DNA from: Phymatolithon calcareum
Lineage: Eukaryota; Rhodophyta; Florideophyceae; Hapalidiales
Assembly (NCBI GenBank): GCA_977006965.1
Contig: OZ345366.1
Coordinates: forward strand, 2,232,001-2,296,000
Length of the DNA stretch: 64,000 nt
Direction: 5' to 3'
A program made the position numbers and the translations under genes. Of the stretch, positions 10,718 to 21,867 are shown piece by piece (position 1 is the stretch's first letter; each line of letters starts with the position of its first letter). The notes under the pieces are model-generated. The model made no database searches and was not told the DNA's origin. It saw nothing but the letters and a program-made list of their open reading frames with translations.

Positions 10718-11203
10718 TGTCGCTGGTAATGGCAGATTGGGAGAGGTGTCTGTGGAGGTTGATTTCTTCGTGGGTGGCCGTGTGCTGGGTGAGTGCTTTG
10801 ACATCTACCCAGAGCAAGGTCATCATAAGCTCTACCAGTATGATAGAGGGAGATCTATTTTCCGAATTAAATTCAGCACATTTGAAAACCATGCCGATAT
10901 AGTCGATTCAGATTGCGAGATGTCCAAATTGGCAGAGTTTTTCTCCATGAACCGAATTCGGTATGATAGGCAATGAGTTCTCTCTTGAATTGTAATTGTC
11001 GTATTTCTCTTATTAAATTCTGTCCATTAAAACTTCCCCGATATTGACTGATCAGCATATAAGCGTACCGAATCGGCATAGTTTTTCATGAGCAAGCGCA
11101 CATTGCAAGACGAACTACTTCACCAACACCACCGAAGCCACTCCGCAATCTCCACCTGAAATGGCGGCGCCTGTCGACATGGGATTCTATGAACTCTTCG
11201 GGG
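10718..11203. other. Spacer between H3 variant and next minus-strand gene
   Basis: About 490 bases. It should contain the H3-variant promoter. A frame at 11086-11505 on the minus strand overlaps the next gene in another frame and looks partly protein-like (EKLHRIAELRRCPRTVVETR). It might be an alternative or earlier end of the neighbouring gene. Confidence 0.35.
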
Positions 11204-11686
11204 TTAGTCCTGTACCGAGTCTCGACGACGGTGCGAGGACATCTTCTGAGCTCCGCAATACGGTGCAATTTTTCTGCATCTAGCACAGAGCGATAATAGT
11301 TTTTTACCTGACTCGTCAACAAAAAGGTATGCTTGCAGCGGTTTCTTGCATCTTGTGCACTGCGATGTGGAAGCTCGACGCAAAAATTCTTTTTCTTCGA
11401 TAGTTGTGCTGGTGCAGGACAAAGTAAGCCACAGGGCTGTAAAACAGTTCTCATCAACCACGATGACGCTATCGGCATTAAGTTCCTGAAAACAACTGTC
11501 AACACGCTCGGCGTCGACAGAAAAAATATCCACTAGAAACGCACAGACCTGCTCACGGTTAGGAGTTGGAACTCGGAATTTTTCTCGGAACAGAACTTTT
11601 GGGTTAACTGAATCGCGACCGTACTTTGCAAGCAGCTCGGGCATTCTTTGAACATAGCTCAAAGCATGCACAGCGTCTTCATTCAT
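11204..11686 (-). CDS. Hypothetical protein with CxxC/CxxC zinc-site, 160 aa
   Basis: The first ATG in the frame is at 11686; an open extension reaches 11800 with only a GTG. The C-terminal third holds QCTRCKKPL and SLCARCRKIAPYC, two CxxC pairs about 23 residues apart plus an extra Cys, a pattern typical of a small structural zinc ribbon. The N-terminal part is mixed alpha/beta without a recognised family. A 34-bp GT...AG segment (gtaaaaaac...gatgcag) lies in the middle of the zinc site; removing it would join another frame and destroy the second CxxC, so I prefer the unspliced reading. Function unknown. Confidence 0.4.
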   Translation of the reverse strand: MNEDAVHALSYVQRMPELLAKYGRDSVNPKVLFREKFRVPTPNREQVCAFLVDIFSVDAERVDSCFQELNADSVIVVDENCFTALWLTLSCTSTTIEEKEFLRRASTSQCTRCKKPLQAYLFVDESGKKLLSLCARCRKIAPYCGAQKMSSHRRRDSVQD

Positions 11687-11800
11687 AATGGTGCGGATTA
11701 TGGTGTGAAAGCGAAGTAGCTGAGTTGGAAAAGCAAATCTCCAAACAAAATATTGGACACTTTGATCAGAAAAACAGCTCCGATTCGGGGCTTTCAGCAC

Positions 11801-13834
11801 CTGAAAGTCACAAATCAGCCGGTCCGCTTCAAAATAGGAAAAACCACCTCCAATTTGGTGTTTTCACGACTTGAAAAGCCGAAATCGACGCTGTTTTTCT
11901 CAGTTCGCCACGGAGTTCTCACTAGAGGCCTGGGAACTGGGCTCGGGCTCTATTGAAGTCTTCAACAGAGTGCAACGATGAAATAGAACATAAGTTTGAT
12001 GCTGACGGTGGCGACGATTGCTTGGTAGAGGAAGGCTTACAGTCGGATGGACGGCAAGCAGGGGTAAACACCGAAACAAGGACAGTGTCACCTGGCGAAA
12101 GCATACCAAGCGGAAGAGGCTAGCGTCAAGAGTATCAGGAACGAAGGAAAAAAGCAGCAATCGGTAGTGATGAATAGTGCAAGCCGGGACGTTGATCGCA
12201 CAGTGCCGCTGTGCACTGCAATAACTACATTTGTAACAGATTCACGGGATATTAACAGGGATGTGACGCTGCGGTGGGGTGCAAACTCCGAAAGGGACTG
12301 TGTTGCTTAGCGAAATCATACAGATCGGAGGTTTTCGTACGTCGAGAGTAACGGTAACGATGCTAAGAAGCGGCGCGATTTCACGGAACGAAAACGAGAT
12401 GAAGATCTTTTTGCGGTGGGCGAGGATCGCTGCGGCGGCGGCAATGGGATGAAGATCGGATTGCAATAGGCGGAGATAGCTGCGGCGGCGGAAACGGGAT
12501 GAAGATCAGGTTGCGGTGGCCGAGGATATCTGCGGCGGCGGAAACGGGATGAAGATCGGGCTGCGGTGGGCGACGATAGCTGCGGCGGCGGCAGGGGGCG
12601 GCGGGCGGCGGCGATGTGACGTAATTTGAACGGAGGAGGTGACGTGATATGATAGGGCATGATGTGGCAAGTAATACACGTGTGCTCAACGACACGTGTT
12701 TACTCCACCTTCAGATGGGGACCCAATGGCCCACGGTGCGGGGAGGGCGCGCGCAAAAGTGATGACGGTTAAGGTTACCTGACGGGGACAAAAGCAGAAT
12801 TTTTCAGTTTCAAAGATTGTAGAGAAAAATTATCCTCTGCTGTGCCAGGCATATTATGGGTTTGTGATTGTATCAAAACTATTAGCGAAAATCCTGGTGC
12901 TCGCTGTGACAAGTTGTATCGGACGGAGCCCGGCAGCCGATTGCACTGTGCTAAAACAACAGTCACGTCGTTAGGCACCATTACAGCGTGAGACGAGCGC
13001 AGTAATGACTGCTTTCTTTGCTTCGAAAGTTGCAATAAGAACGTCGAAACTCATGAAAGGTGACCCACACAAGCAGCGCTGTTGCACCGATTTGTGCACA
13101 AGGGTTCTAGTTCCACCAATGTCCGTTAATTTTCGTTATTTCTCTCCACATAACGTGTCCAGGCACGAGAGCGACCGATACAATGGCTTCTGCTAATGTA
13201 CCCTCTCGACTTACAGCAATTTTTCTATTACACGATCTCTCAATTCAAACGTTTCGAATCGGCCATTTTTGTTTCATATGAATTCGAAACGCAGCTATCC
13301 AGAAAATGCGGTAGGACCACCCGTCTGTGTTTGTCCTCGTCTAACTTTCCCCTGGTTGCAGTAATTCAGTTTCAGGGTCCATCATATCGTCTGTTTACGA
13401 AAAATACAGTGCAATTCTGCATTGTGTTCGATAATTTTGCATCACTGAAGTATTAAACCACCCATGACCTTTCTAAGCGCTGGAAGCAGATTGAATTTGC
13501 AATCTATGCCATCATAAATATAACCAAAACTAATTCCCGAGCGGCACTCCGTTGCAATAATTCAAGTTGCAGTAGACCTTAAACTCTTAATGTTTTTAGA
13601 TGTATTCCAAGCTCTTTGGAGCGTCTCTGTAGCAGCAATACAGGGATTGCAGTTACACGGGTTGCAGTTTTGAAGGTTCTGGTTAGAGATGTGCTGTACG
13701 AAGCCTCACGACTGCTGCGCCTCTGTGTCGCCCCCTTGATAACCGACTTGTGGAGAGCCGGTGACTGCCGAGTTGCCGTCAAAATCGTCGTTGCGAGTCG
13801 CTGTATGATAAACGATGGCTAATTGATGAAGAAC
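11801..13834. other. Gene-free region around a G-rich tandem repeat
   Basis: No convincing gene on either strand. The region holds the 50-bp tandem repeat listed separately and otherwise unique DNA. Long minus-strand frames at 12316-12695 are by-products of the repeat. Confidence 0.4.
12380..12612. repeat. 50-bp G-rich tandem repeat, ~4.5 copies
   Basis: The marker TGCGGCGGCGG occurs at 12431, 12481, 12531 and 12581, exactly 50 bp apart, each followed by (C/A)AA(T/C)GGGATGAAGATC or a variant. A degenerate copy precedes at about 12380. The array is G-rich on the plus strand, with runs of GCGG capable of G-quadruplex-like structures. Confidence 0.85.
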
Positions 13835-13839
13835 CCTAG

Positions 13840-14161
13840 TGTGATAGGCTACAGCGTATTACACGTCGTGCAGTGTAGGGTAGTACACGTGCACGCGTAC
13901 GCGGCAAAAGAAAGGGCAGAAACCCCCGGAGGGCGACACGGCTCCTCCGGTATTTATTTTCGTCGGGGTAGGGACCGGAACGACAAACTGAAAAACGAGA
14001 AACGAAAAGCAGCAAGGAAAGTGTCCTCTTCTTTTTCTCTCTTCTTCTTCGTGAACAAGAAGCTCCGCGCGTGCTAACATGTCGGCGCGAGATTGAAGTA
14101 TGATAGCTAGCACAAAAATATCTTGTTATGATAATGGCCACGCGGATCGATATGATCAACA
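13840..14161 (-). repeat. 3' LTR of Copia-1
   Basis: Matches 20502-20785 over its length with indels. Shared blocks include ACACGTGCACGCGTACGCGG, CTCCTCCGGTATTTATTTTC and GAACAAGAAGCTCCGCGCG. It starts TG and ends CA and is bordered on the outside by the target duplication CCTAG. Confidence 0.8.
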
Positions 14162-14570
14162 TCCCCCCGGTTGACAAGAATGTGTCATCATACAATGTTG
14201 TCAAAAATATGATAACAGATACCCGGGATATCGAGGATACCCACCTGGAAAGAAAACCCAAGTATCGCGAAAATTCACTTAAAGAGAAAACTCGAAGGCT
14301 GGGAAAAATCGTATAAGAGCATCTGTAAGCAACAGACTCGGCCGAGAGCCGTAAATTGCGAATTGTGGCTATCAGGTGAAGTGGTTTGACGCAGGTGGTT
14401 GAAGCAAAACCGAGCAAATGTGCTGGCCGGCTACTCGTGCAACATCTGGAGTGCACCTAGCTAGAACCTTGCTCATTTTGTGACACCGTCAGCCTCAAAT
14501 TTGACCTCTCTGATGGTTCACTCTAAGTACTATCGCTCTTGAAACGCACGAACGGCGAGAGTACGAGGCA

Positions 14571-15676
14571 GTGTGGTTCAACGGCGCCAGGAGCTCGGCG
14601 CGACCATCTGTGTCGCACAGTATTAAGTTCAAGCACTTAAACAACGTCGTGCAAATGAACGGAGAGCGATTTTTAGCTTTGGTTGGGAAAAGTGTGAAGG
14701 CGTGGTGTGACGCTCGTCCCAAACGCAAACTACACTTGGTCATTGCCCGTGGATGGGGCTTAACCGAGGCGATCGATCACGAGATGAACAATGCTCTAGA
14801 TAAACATCGCTGGGAAGTGATTTACCTGAAGTATTGCGCCACAAGTGACCCGCAGAGGGGCTACGAAGCCGGGTGTACGTATGGTGCCGGCGAAGACAGA
14901 CGTTGGCATCCGCTTCTTCTGTTCACGATGGAAATCACGTCCCTCGGTGCAGCAACGGCGGAATCGAGCCCGACTTTTCACGAAGTGCACGAGATGCAGC
15001 AACCGGGAAAAACCAAAGAATAAATTCTTGATTCAGTTGATTACTGGTGTTTCATGCATCCAGGGAAAATACGCGTGCTTAGCGGACCAGGATTTAGGCG
15101 TTCGTCCCTCAGTGCACAACGTTATTACACTGGCGGGCACGTATTCGCTGCAAATCGACATATGCCATTCACACTGGGAGCGTTGGCAAACAGTGTGTTT
15201 GTTAAAGATGGGGTTGAGCGAGTGAACATGGTTGCGAACGCTCGCCCTTATCCATCTGTACCAAACCTCAAAGACTTACAGAAGTGGTTTAAAAGTGTTA
15301 TTGGTTTCGTCAGTCTTGATAAATTCCGCGAGTACGACGGAAGCGAGAAGAAACACTTTGATGTGCATTGGGTATTTCACTCCATGAGAGGGGTCTGTCT
15401 TGTTGACTGCCCGGACATCCGGGAATTGATCACTTGATATGTGTCGACGCAGATAAACTCAAGATTTACGACAGCATGGAATCGAAACCACTGAAGATGT
15501 CGGCGAAAGCACATAGTGCTTGTTACGGGGAGAGCGCGCGGCTTGACGATGTTGTCGAGTGCCGCAATGTAAATGTCTATTCTTCTTCGAGCAAACGGGA
15601 ACGAAGAGGATTATCTGCGTCGAAGAAGAGAGAGCGGTTGGAAGCCAGGAGCAGTGGGAGAAACAAAAGGTCCTGA
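14571..15676 (+). pseudogene. Antisense ORF region carried by Copia-1, broken
   Basis: Plus-strand frames 14571-15023, 14845-15225, 15054-15437 and 15434-15676 follow each other with small overlaps, as expected of one gene split by indels. Recognisable bits are a KCTRCSNREKPKNK Cys pair in the second frame and HFDVHWVFHSM followed by ICVDADKLKIYDSME in the last two. A His...Asp-Ser arrangement of this kind recalls Ulp1/C48-type proteases (HWV...YDS), but there is no convincing Cys block, so I leave it unassigned. The region is inside the element (between pol and 3' LTR) and opposite to its transcription. Confidence 0.4.
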
Positions 15677-15777
15677 TTGAGTCAAGCGGATAAGAATTTA
15701 CCTTGAGATGCGTTACATGCGATAGAATTATTGCCTTGCTGGCAAGGGAAGTAGTAGAAGCGATATATAGACTATAG

Positions 15778-16632
15778 CTAGTCTTGGGATAAAGCTCGTT
15801 TGGAAATTTCGAATACATCGGATTCAATTTTTCCAGTGAGACAAACTTGATTGAGGGTCCGGTACATAGCTGTGTTCCGTTTTATCAAGGCGTCAGCGAT
15901 GTTCCTGGAACCAGCAATCCATTGTATCGTGCTGATCTCCCCCGATTCAAATGAATCACGTAAACGAGCGACATTTGGGCGCAGACGATAGTCTTTGCCT
16001 TCGTGGAGCGTGGTGATGGTCGAATAAAGTCCAAGCGAGTCCACTGTGCGCACCAAAGGAAGCAAACAGTGAGCATCATGAAGAGTGCGGATGCTCTGTG
16101 CCATAGAACCAGCAGGTTCCACAGAAGCTGCTGCAGCGATTATTTCACACCCAATAGGAGAAAAGGAGATACGACTTTGCTTTGAGCTGTACCACTCGAA
16201 AACATTGTAAAGAAGCGACGTTTGGGTTTTAAATAGGAGCCCTGAAATATATCCAGTTTGACCATATGAGTAACGTCCTTGAGAGGCGTCTGAGAAATCA
16301 AGATATTTTGTTTTGAAGCACAATGGCGGGACTGGATAAAGCAAGATCAGCTGCAGATTCTGCACTTCTTTAAGAGCGGAGTTCAGTTCTCGCATATCAG
16401 CTACGGTTAATCGACTTATCCGTTGCTTATAATGGCTTGCCATAAATCTAGCGATAGGCAAAACACCATGGCCAAGAAAGTTAAGCTTTCCGGTAGCCGA
16501 AAGAAAGCTTGTAATTTCATATGAAATGGCCTTATCATTGTTTTGCTTGCGCCTGAGACGAGAAATGTCAAGAGGCTTGATCGCCTCCATGAACTCTACC
16601 GTTGATGCTCTAATATCGCCATTGGCGATCAC
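15778..16632 (-). pseudogene. Copia-1 RNase H domain
   Basis: Minus-strand frame with DFSDASQGRYSYGQTGYISG (first catalytic Asp), an expected acidic block near SPIGCEIIAAA, VDSLGLYSTITT (third Asp) and the Copia-specific tail WIAGSRNIADALIKRN. The upstream part (LGHGVLPIARFMASHYKQRI) belongs to the RT-RNase H connection. The frame is separated from the RT frame by a shift near 16640-16690. Confidence 0.8.
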
Positions 16633-16689
16633 ATCAATACTTAAACGGTTGAAGACAAAAAGAGGATGGGGATTAAATAATCCAACCTT

Positions 16690-18230
16690 TTACTCCGCGG
16701 ACAAAGCATCGTGGAAGCGGTGTATATCAGATGGATTTCCAGCCCGAAGAAAATCATCGACAACCTTAGCAATGAAAAGATCTGGACGAAGTTTCGACTC
16801 TCGCAAAACGAATAGCTGCGGAAAACACGGAATCTGTTCAAGATTGTACGCGGACACCATCCAGCCTTCTACTTCAAGCTGCCATTTCGTTCTAGAATCG
16901 ACCAAACCATACGCAGGCTTTTGTAGTTTCCATCGCTCACCGGAATATCTCATCCAAGAGGTTGGAGGCCTCACATAGATGTCACGTTCGATGTCCTTAG
17001 CTTGTAAATAAGCACCGGAGATATCAATCTTAGCGAGTTGGAGCCGATGTAAAGCAGCCATCGATAGTTCAGTTCGGATGACGGGAAACTGAGCAGTAGA
17101 CGAATCAGATCGAAGTAGGTCCTTCACAGAATCTTGATTTCCATGAGGGACCATTCGGCATTTCAGCTTGAATGTCCCTGTATGGTCGTCCTTTTTCAGC
17201 GTGAAAAACTGATGAGACGAAATGACATTCGCAGAACGCGGTAAATCCTGGACGGATTTTTTATATTTCTCCTTCTCGACATCCATAACCTTCTTCAGTA
17301 GCCAATGAGGAAAATATTGTAATTGAAACTCTGTCGCAGGATTATCCCCAATGATATCCTTGACTTTAAGAATTTTGTCCTCACTAGAATGCAAGTCAAG
17401 AGGAAGTTTCGATGGAGGCCTGAACGAGTATTCTCCGATATCTTTTCCCGGTGGGTAATTAGATGTCGTTGAGTCGATATCGAAAGCTTGACCATCGAAA
17501 GTCTTCGGAGTACCCGATTTAGAGAAAAGAGACCGCGAGAGTTGATGAATAGCCCCGAGCACGGCTTCTTCTGAATGCTGAGTAGCTGATGATGAAGCTT
17601 TTCTTGAATTAGACACAGGAAGAGGTCGCAAGTCATCTTTCTCTTGATTGAGGTCGAGCTCGATCTTTTCCATCTCGTATAGTAAAGACGTAGAAGGTAC
17701 CATGCGAATGTCTTCATATGCTACGAGAATCTTGTGACCAGAGCCCTTGGAATTTCGAGATACCTCAAACATGTGCTCAACCATGTGCTCCTTCGCGTCA
17801 GCAGCAAAGCCGATTTTCCATATTCCTTGCTTATTCCCTTTAACGAAGTAGAACACAGGTGTACCTTTTGGGAGAAGATTTCGCTTAATTAAGCTCCGGG
17901 CTCTCGAGGAAAGCATGCGAAATATGTCTCTAGGAGCCATTTGCTCTTGATGTGCATCGAATATTTCCTTCGACACTGCGGTTTGAGGCAAACCAGGAAT
18001 AGAAGGGTGATATTCTCGAGCAAGTGCAAAGCTACTGAGTTTTGAATTTCCTCGCAACACATTGCAAAGGAATGTAGCTTTCGAGAAAATAGCAGAGTAT
18101 GGAATTGGAATTCCATGTAGAGCCTTACAACGCTCTGCGTCTTTCGTCAGTCGCTGGACGATAAGACGAAGGCTAGTATGCCTTGCCTCGACGATACTGA
18201 TTTTGTTGTGACGTCGAGCGGGACGTGGCT
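16690..18230 (-). pseudogene. Copia-1 integrase C-terminus and reverse transcriptase
   Basis: The open frame is 16690-18060 and its upstream extension to about 18220 carries RRHNKISIVEARHTSLRL, the block with the third (Glu) integrase residue. RT blocks follow: KLKCRMVPHGNQD, LAKIDISGAYLQA, IYVRPP, KPAYGLVDSRTKW and the catalytic VVDDFLRAG (VVDD in place of the usual YVDD). A one-base shift near 18220 separates it from the integrase core frame. Confidence 0.8.
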
Positions 18231-19204
18231 CAAATCTTGCTCCGCACGACTCAAGAGCTTCAATGAATATGGAGTTTTAAATTCTGGATCACCGAGAACA
18301 ATCCTAGAAAGTCCATGTGAATAAACCCACAATTTTTGAAAGACTTCAGACGCAATATCCATACCTTTGGAGGAAAGAAGGCTTGTTTTAGAATATCCAG
18401 TCGCCTTATCCCTGGCGTGAAGAATTGGATTTCCTCCAAGCTCTTGGATGAATAAGAAGTCAATCTGAACCTGGTCATTGAACGTACGAAGAAGCTTGTC
18501 GAATGACACTTTCTTCGCACTGCTTGGTCTCCCAGTAGCTTTGCAACATGTGCACTTTTGGATCGACATCTCCAATGCTTGCCTTAATGGAGGTGTTAAT
18601 ATACTCGCATCCTGACAGATGAGAGTCATGTCCGGCAAGGAGAAGTGAGTAAAAAGGTGAAGCTTGGAGGCGAACCATTTGCAATATCGTCCTTCATTAA
18701 ATTTTGACGTATCGAGCCGAGAGATTGATGCGTCCAATGATTTCACTGAGGAGAAATAGTGCGAAAAAGACTTCTTCTGAGACGGAACCGCCACGATAAA
18801 CGTGCGAACTACACCGTCCACTTCAACGTTATCGATTGGCAGAGTAAGTGGCACTGAGGAGAGTTTTGCAACCTTGAGGGGAATAATTAGGACTTCTGTG
18901 CTGTTGATAAGATCGGACTTGTATAGAGAGTCATTTCCAAAAAGAAGTAGTCCATCTCCCAGAACAACATAGAATGGCATTTCAAATCGAGTGCCATTGA
19001 GATCAACGAGCGGTAGCTTCCACAGAGCGAAGACAATTTTCGCTCAATGCAATTCATGCCATATCCGTGGTAAAATGGTTCGCAATCAATTGGATGTAAC
19101 TCAAGAGGAATGTTCAACGCAATGCATAAGGCGACTGCTGAACGAAGGCAACCAACATTTCGACCACAGCCGGTGTCTATCAATGGGTTTGGATCCCTTG
19201 ACAT
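18147..19204 (-). pseudogene. Copia-1 protease and integrase core
   Basis: Frame 18887-19204 holds the aspartic-protease motif PLIDTGCGRNVGC. The next frame (18147-18980) continues with MPFYVVLGDGLLLFGNDSL, as at the end of Copia proteases, then the integrase zinc-binding part (HLFTHFSLPD...CTCCKATGR) and the catalytic core with VQIDFLFIQ (first Asp) and IVLGDPEFKTP (second Asp). The two frames overlap at a shift near 18900-18980. Confidence 0.75.
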
Positions 19205-19222
19205 TAGTGAAACTTCTCTGGA

Positions 19223-20498
19223 CTAGGAGCCCATGCGAAAAAAATTCATTCCATCTATTTCATTGCCTTTTGAATCTGTCTCATTACATTTGCCTTCCTT
19301 TCGACACTTCTTAGTGAAAAAGCTAGGAGATTTACAAGAAATATCTCCTCGAATGTGATCTTCGGCGCCACAGTCGAAACAGAAACTTTGATTTATTCGT
19401 TTCTTTGAATTTTGCACCTTTGATGACTTTGGTTGAGAAGGTGCGGAGGAAAGCATCGATCCAACAACAGTCTGCTTCTTTTTCGGCGGGTTTAAGGCAG
19501 GAAGTGAGCGTTCTGCTCTGAGATCTCTTAAACCAGCCAACATGGCAGACTGGACCATAGAGTTAATTTCATCTCGAGTGAAAATAGTCTTTTCCTGCTC
19601 AGTGTTTGACTGCTCAAGAGATCGAATTACGGAGACAGCATCATCAAGAGTGATTGGAGCTCTGGGAGGTGCAGCTGAGCTTCGGCGTGACGATCCTCTC
19701 TGAGCTTCCGGAGGAGCTGTTTATCTCGTAATGACTCCAGTGAGAAGCTCAAGTGCTTGGTTGATGATAGAATGCACTTGTTGCTGCTTCTCAGTTGGGG
19801 AAGGAATGTCCTCATCTTCAATCACTTGACTAAGTGCCAATCCTGACTAGAGCGTTTCCTTCACCTTCTCTAAGTCCTCGGAGTCTCGATCTGTCAGGGC
19901 ATATGGTGCCTTCTTCTCCTTATTCTTTCGAGACTGAGCAGCGTTGATTAACTGAATCTTCGCGCTCTGATGAGTAGTCTCTCCAAGATTGGCGTTCCCG
20001 AGTAATGTTATAGCGAAAATTCGCCTACTTGGGATGAAGAAGACACCCCTGCATGGATTAAGTGCTGCGAAGCAAGACCATGAAACCGAGAAACAAACTG
20101 GGTGAGAGACTCGTTTTTGTTTCGCTTGCACTTCACCACTCTGTTGAAGGAGTTGATCAAACGAGTAATGAGACGGTAGGAGGGTCAACCGCGATGAGAT
20201 CCACAATCTCCCAGACGGCAGCGACCTGGTCGTCTTGCTTGTAATGGATCAACTTGCTCTCCTGTGCATGATCGACGATCGACTGCTGTGCAAGTGGAAG
20301 AGCTCGGTCATAGAGGTGACGACCGAGAGTGGCAAAGACAGTTTTGTAGTGCTTGTCTTCACACCTTGCAGCTCCGACCGTGATTAAATCGACTCAGTTC
20401 TCGACACTCTTCCGCCAGGCGTAGAGATCCTGGCGCGGGGAGAACTTCGGCTGATCGGAAATGCCGCGCACGGCACTTGTCTCAGACCCTGGGCCCAT
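19223..20498 (-). pseudogene. Copia-1 gag, broken
   Basis: Begins MGPGSE at an ATG lying inside the primer-binding site (20498). After WRKSVEN the codon TGA at 20394-20396 replaces an expected Trp (TGG) before VDLITVGAA. Two further frames carry the central part (RFHGLASQHL; LLGNANLGETTHQ). The last frame (19223-19558) contains a CCHC zinc knuckle, CFDCGAEDHIRGDISC, typical of a Copia nucleocapsid. Confidence 0.7.
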
Positions 20499-20501
20499 AA
20501 C
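20489..20501 (-). other. Copia-1 primer-binding site (half-tRNA iMet type)
   Basis: Directly inside the 5' LTR the plus strand reads CTGGGCCCATAAC. This equals the anticodon-arm sequence of eukaryotic initiator tRNA-Met as I recall it, so the element RNA (minus strand) would pair with the 3' end of a 5' half-tRNA. Such internal priming is the known mode of Drosophila copia. Confidence 0.65.
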
Positions 20502-20785
20502 TGTTGTATGCGGGATAGGATAGTACACGTTGCACAGTGTAGGGAATGACACGTGCACGCGTACGCGGCGAATAGAAAGGGCAGAAAAACCGCGGAGGAA
20601 AACACGAGCTCCTCCGGTATTTATTTTCGTCCGGGCGATGACCCGGACGACAACCAAAGAACAAGAAACGAAAAGTGTACGCGTCCCCTTCGGCCTCCCT
20701 TCTTCTGAACAAGAAGCTCCGCGCGCGCGTATATGTTGGCGCGAGATTACGGTATGATAGCTAACACGAAAATATATGATCAACA
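20502..20785 (-). repeat. 5' LTR of Copia-1
   Basis: 284 bp, TG at one end and CA at the other, homologous to 13840-14161 and followed outside by the target duplication CCTAG. Confidence 0.8.
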
Positions 20786-20790
20786 CCTAG

Positions 20791-21867
20791 AGCGTATCAT
20801 ATCTACACGCCGAGATGCGAGTTGAACGATAGGAAGATTAAATTTCTGGCTAGCGCTGGCAATTAGGATTCAACCATTCAGTCCTATATTGGTAACTTAT
20901 ATTTGTTTCTGCAACATGAGAATCTGGCAGGCGGTTCTGGCCAAGAAACCAGCACAGAATCGTTCCACTCCTGCTCCACACTTGACGACGACGTGGTCCA
21001 TGGACCCAAGTGCGGACAGGAGTGGTCCGTGGGCAGCTTTGACCCCGCCCTGAAATATTCAGTTTTCGCGCGCTTGCGAAGAGAACGGTATTTACGAACA
21101 CGTGAGTGGAAGTCTTGATTATGTTGTAGTTTCGGGGGGGAGTTTTTGTGCGTGAATCAAACTCCGTGTGTAATGGACACGAATGGGATAGAACATCTTT
21201 GATGTGTTCCTGTCGTCCAAAAGGCGTTAGTCCCGGAGGTTCATGGAGTGCTCGTATGGAGCTCTGACCGGAAGTTGGTATAGAAGGCGTACTGGCCCGG
21301 TCTCGTGCGTAGCCGCGTACTCGTCGCGACCCTTGTACATCGTAAGATGTCTGAGAGCTACACGAATATCTTTGGCAAAGTCTGATGACGGACGGGATGA
21401 CGCCGGGCCAAGGTTATGAATTCCTGGAAATGACACGCAATGGCTTGGCATGAAGAAGGCTACTTGGAGGCAGCTCTTGCTTTTTGATCTTTCGGTTTAA
21501 TCGTAAACTCCCTATCGGAGCTGCTCCAGTACAAAGTTGACCAGGGAAAGTGTTCGGGCAATATGACCTTGTAGTAATGCTTGGTTTCGGGGATGACATA
21601 TAGCCTGTCTTCTACGTGGGGCAACGTAGCTTATGGGATCTGCAATTAATGCCTCTGAGGGGTCGGCGAAAACATGTTACGCAAAGAAGGGAACGTTTGA
21701 GATAGGAAAGGGTTATTAAACCCAACATGGAATGAGGACGTCGACACTTACGAGGGCAGGTGGGCATATGGACAATGATAGATCCGCTACCTGCTGACGG
21801 TGTTGGCTATTTATCTTGTGGATGTCACCTGTGTTAGCTCACAACATCCGCCCTGGTCTCATAGGGA
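20791..21867. other. Spacer between Copia-1 and the YR retroelement
   Basis: About 1.1 kb. Short frames only. The 5' terminal repeat of the tyrosine-recombinase element should lie here or nearby, but I could not match a repeat by eye. Confidence 0.35.

Larger units (their letters stand above)
13840..20785 (-). mobile_element. Old Ty1/Copia retrotransposon (Copia-1), complete but decayed
   Basis: Flanked by a perfect 5-bp target duplication CCTAG (13835-13839 and 20786-20790). LTR-like ends begin TGTTGATCATAT on the minus strand and close with CA. The order on the minus strand is 5' LTR, primer site, gag, protease, integrase, RT, RNase H, then an unusual ~1.6-kb segment with plus-strand ORFs, a purine tract (CCGGGGGGA) and the 3' LTR. 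The LTRs differ in length (284 and 322 bp) and by many substitutions, and every coding part carries frameshifts or stops, so the insertion is old. Confidence 0.85.

Noticed and set aside
10461-10976. 171-codon plus-strand frame over the H3 variant
   Set aside because: Antisense to a clear histone fold; no motif of its own.
11280-11330. 34-bp GT-AG mini-intron in the CxxC gene
   Set aside because: Too short for an intron by usual standards, and splicing would remove the second CxxC pair. Left open for cDNA.
12316-12695. Pro/Ser/Arg-rich minus-strand frames
   Set aside because: By-product of the 50-bp tandem repeat.
13836-14456. 206-codon minus-strand frame
   Set aside because: Mostly the 3' LTR of Copia-1 and adjacent non-coding sequence.
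20489-20501. tRNA-iMet gene
   Set aside because: Only the anticodon arm matches; no acceptor, D or T arms surround it. Its place beside the LTR marks it as a primer site.
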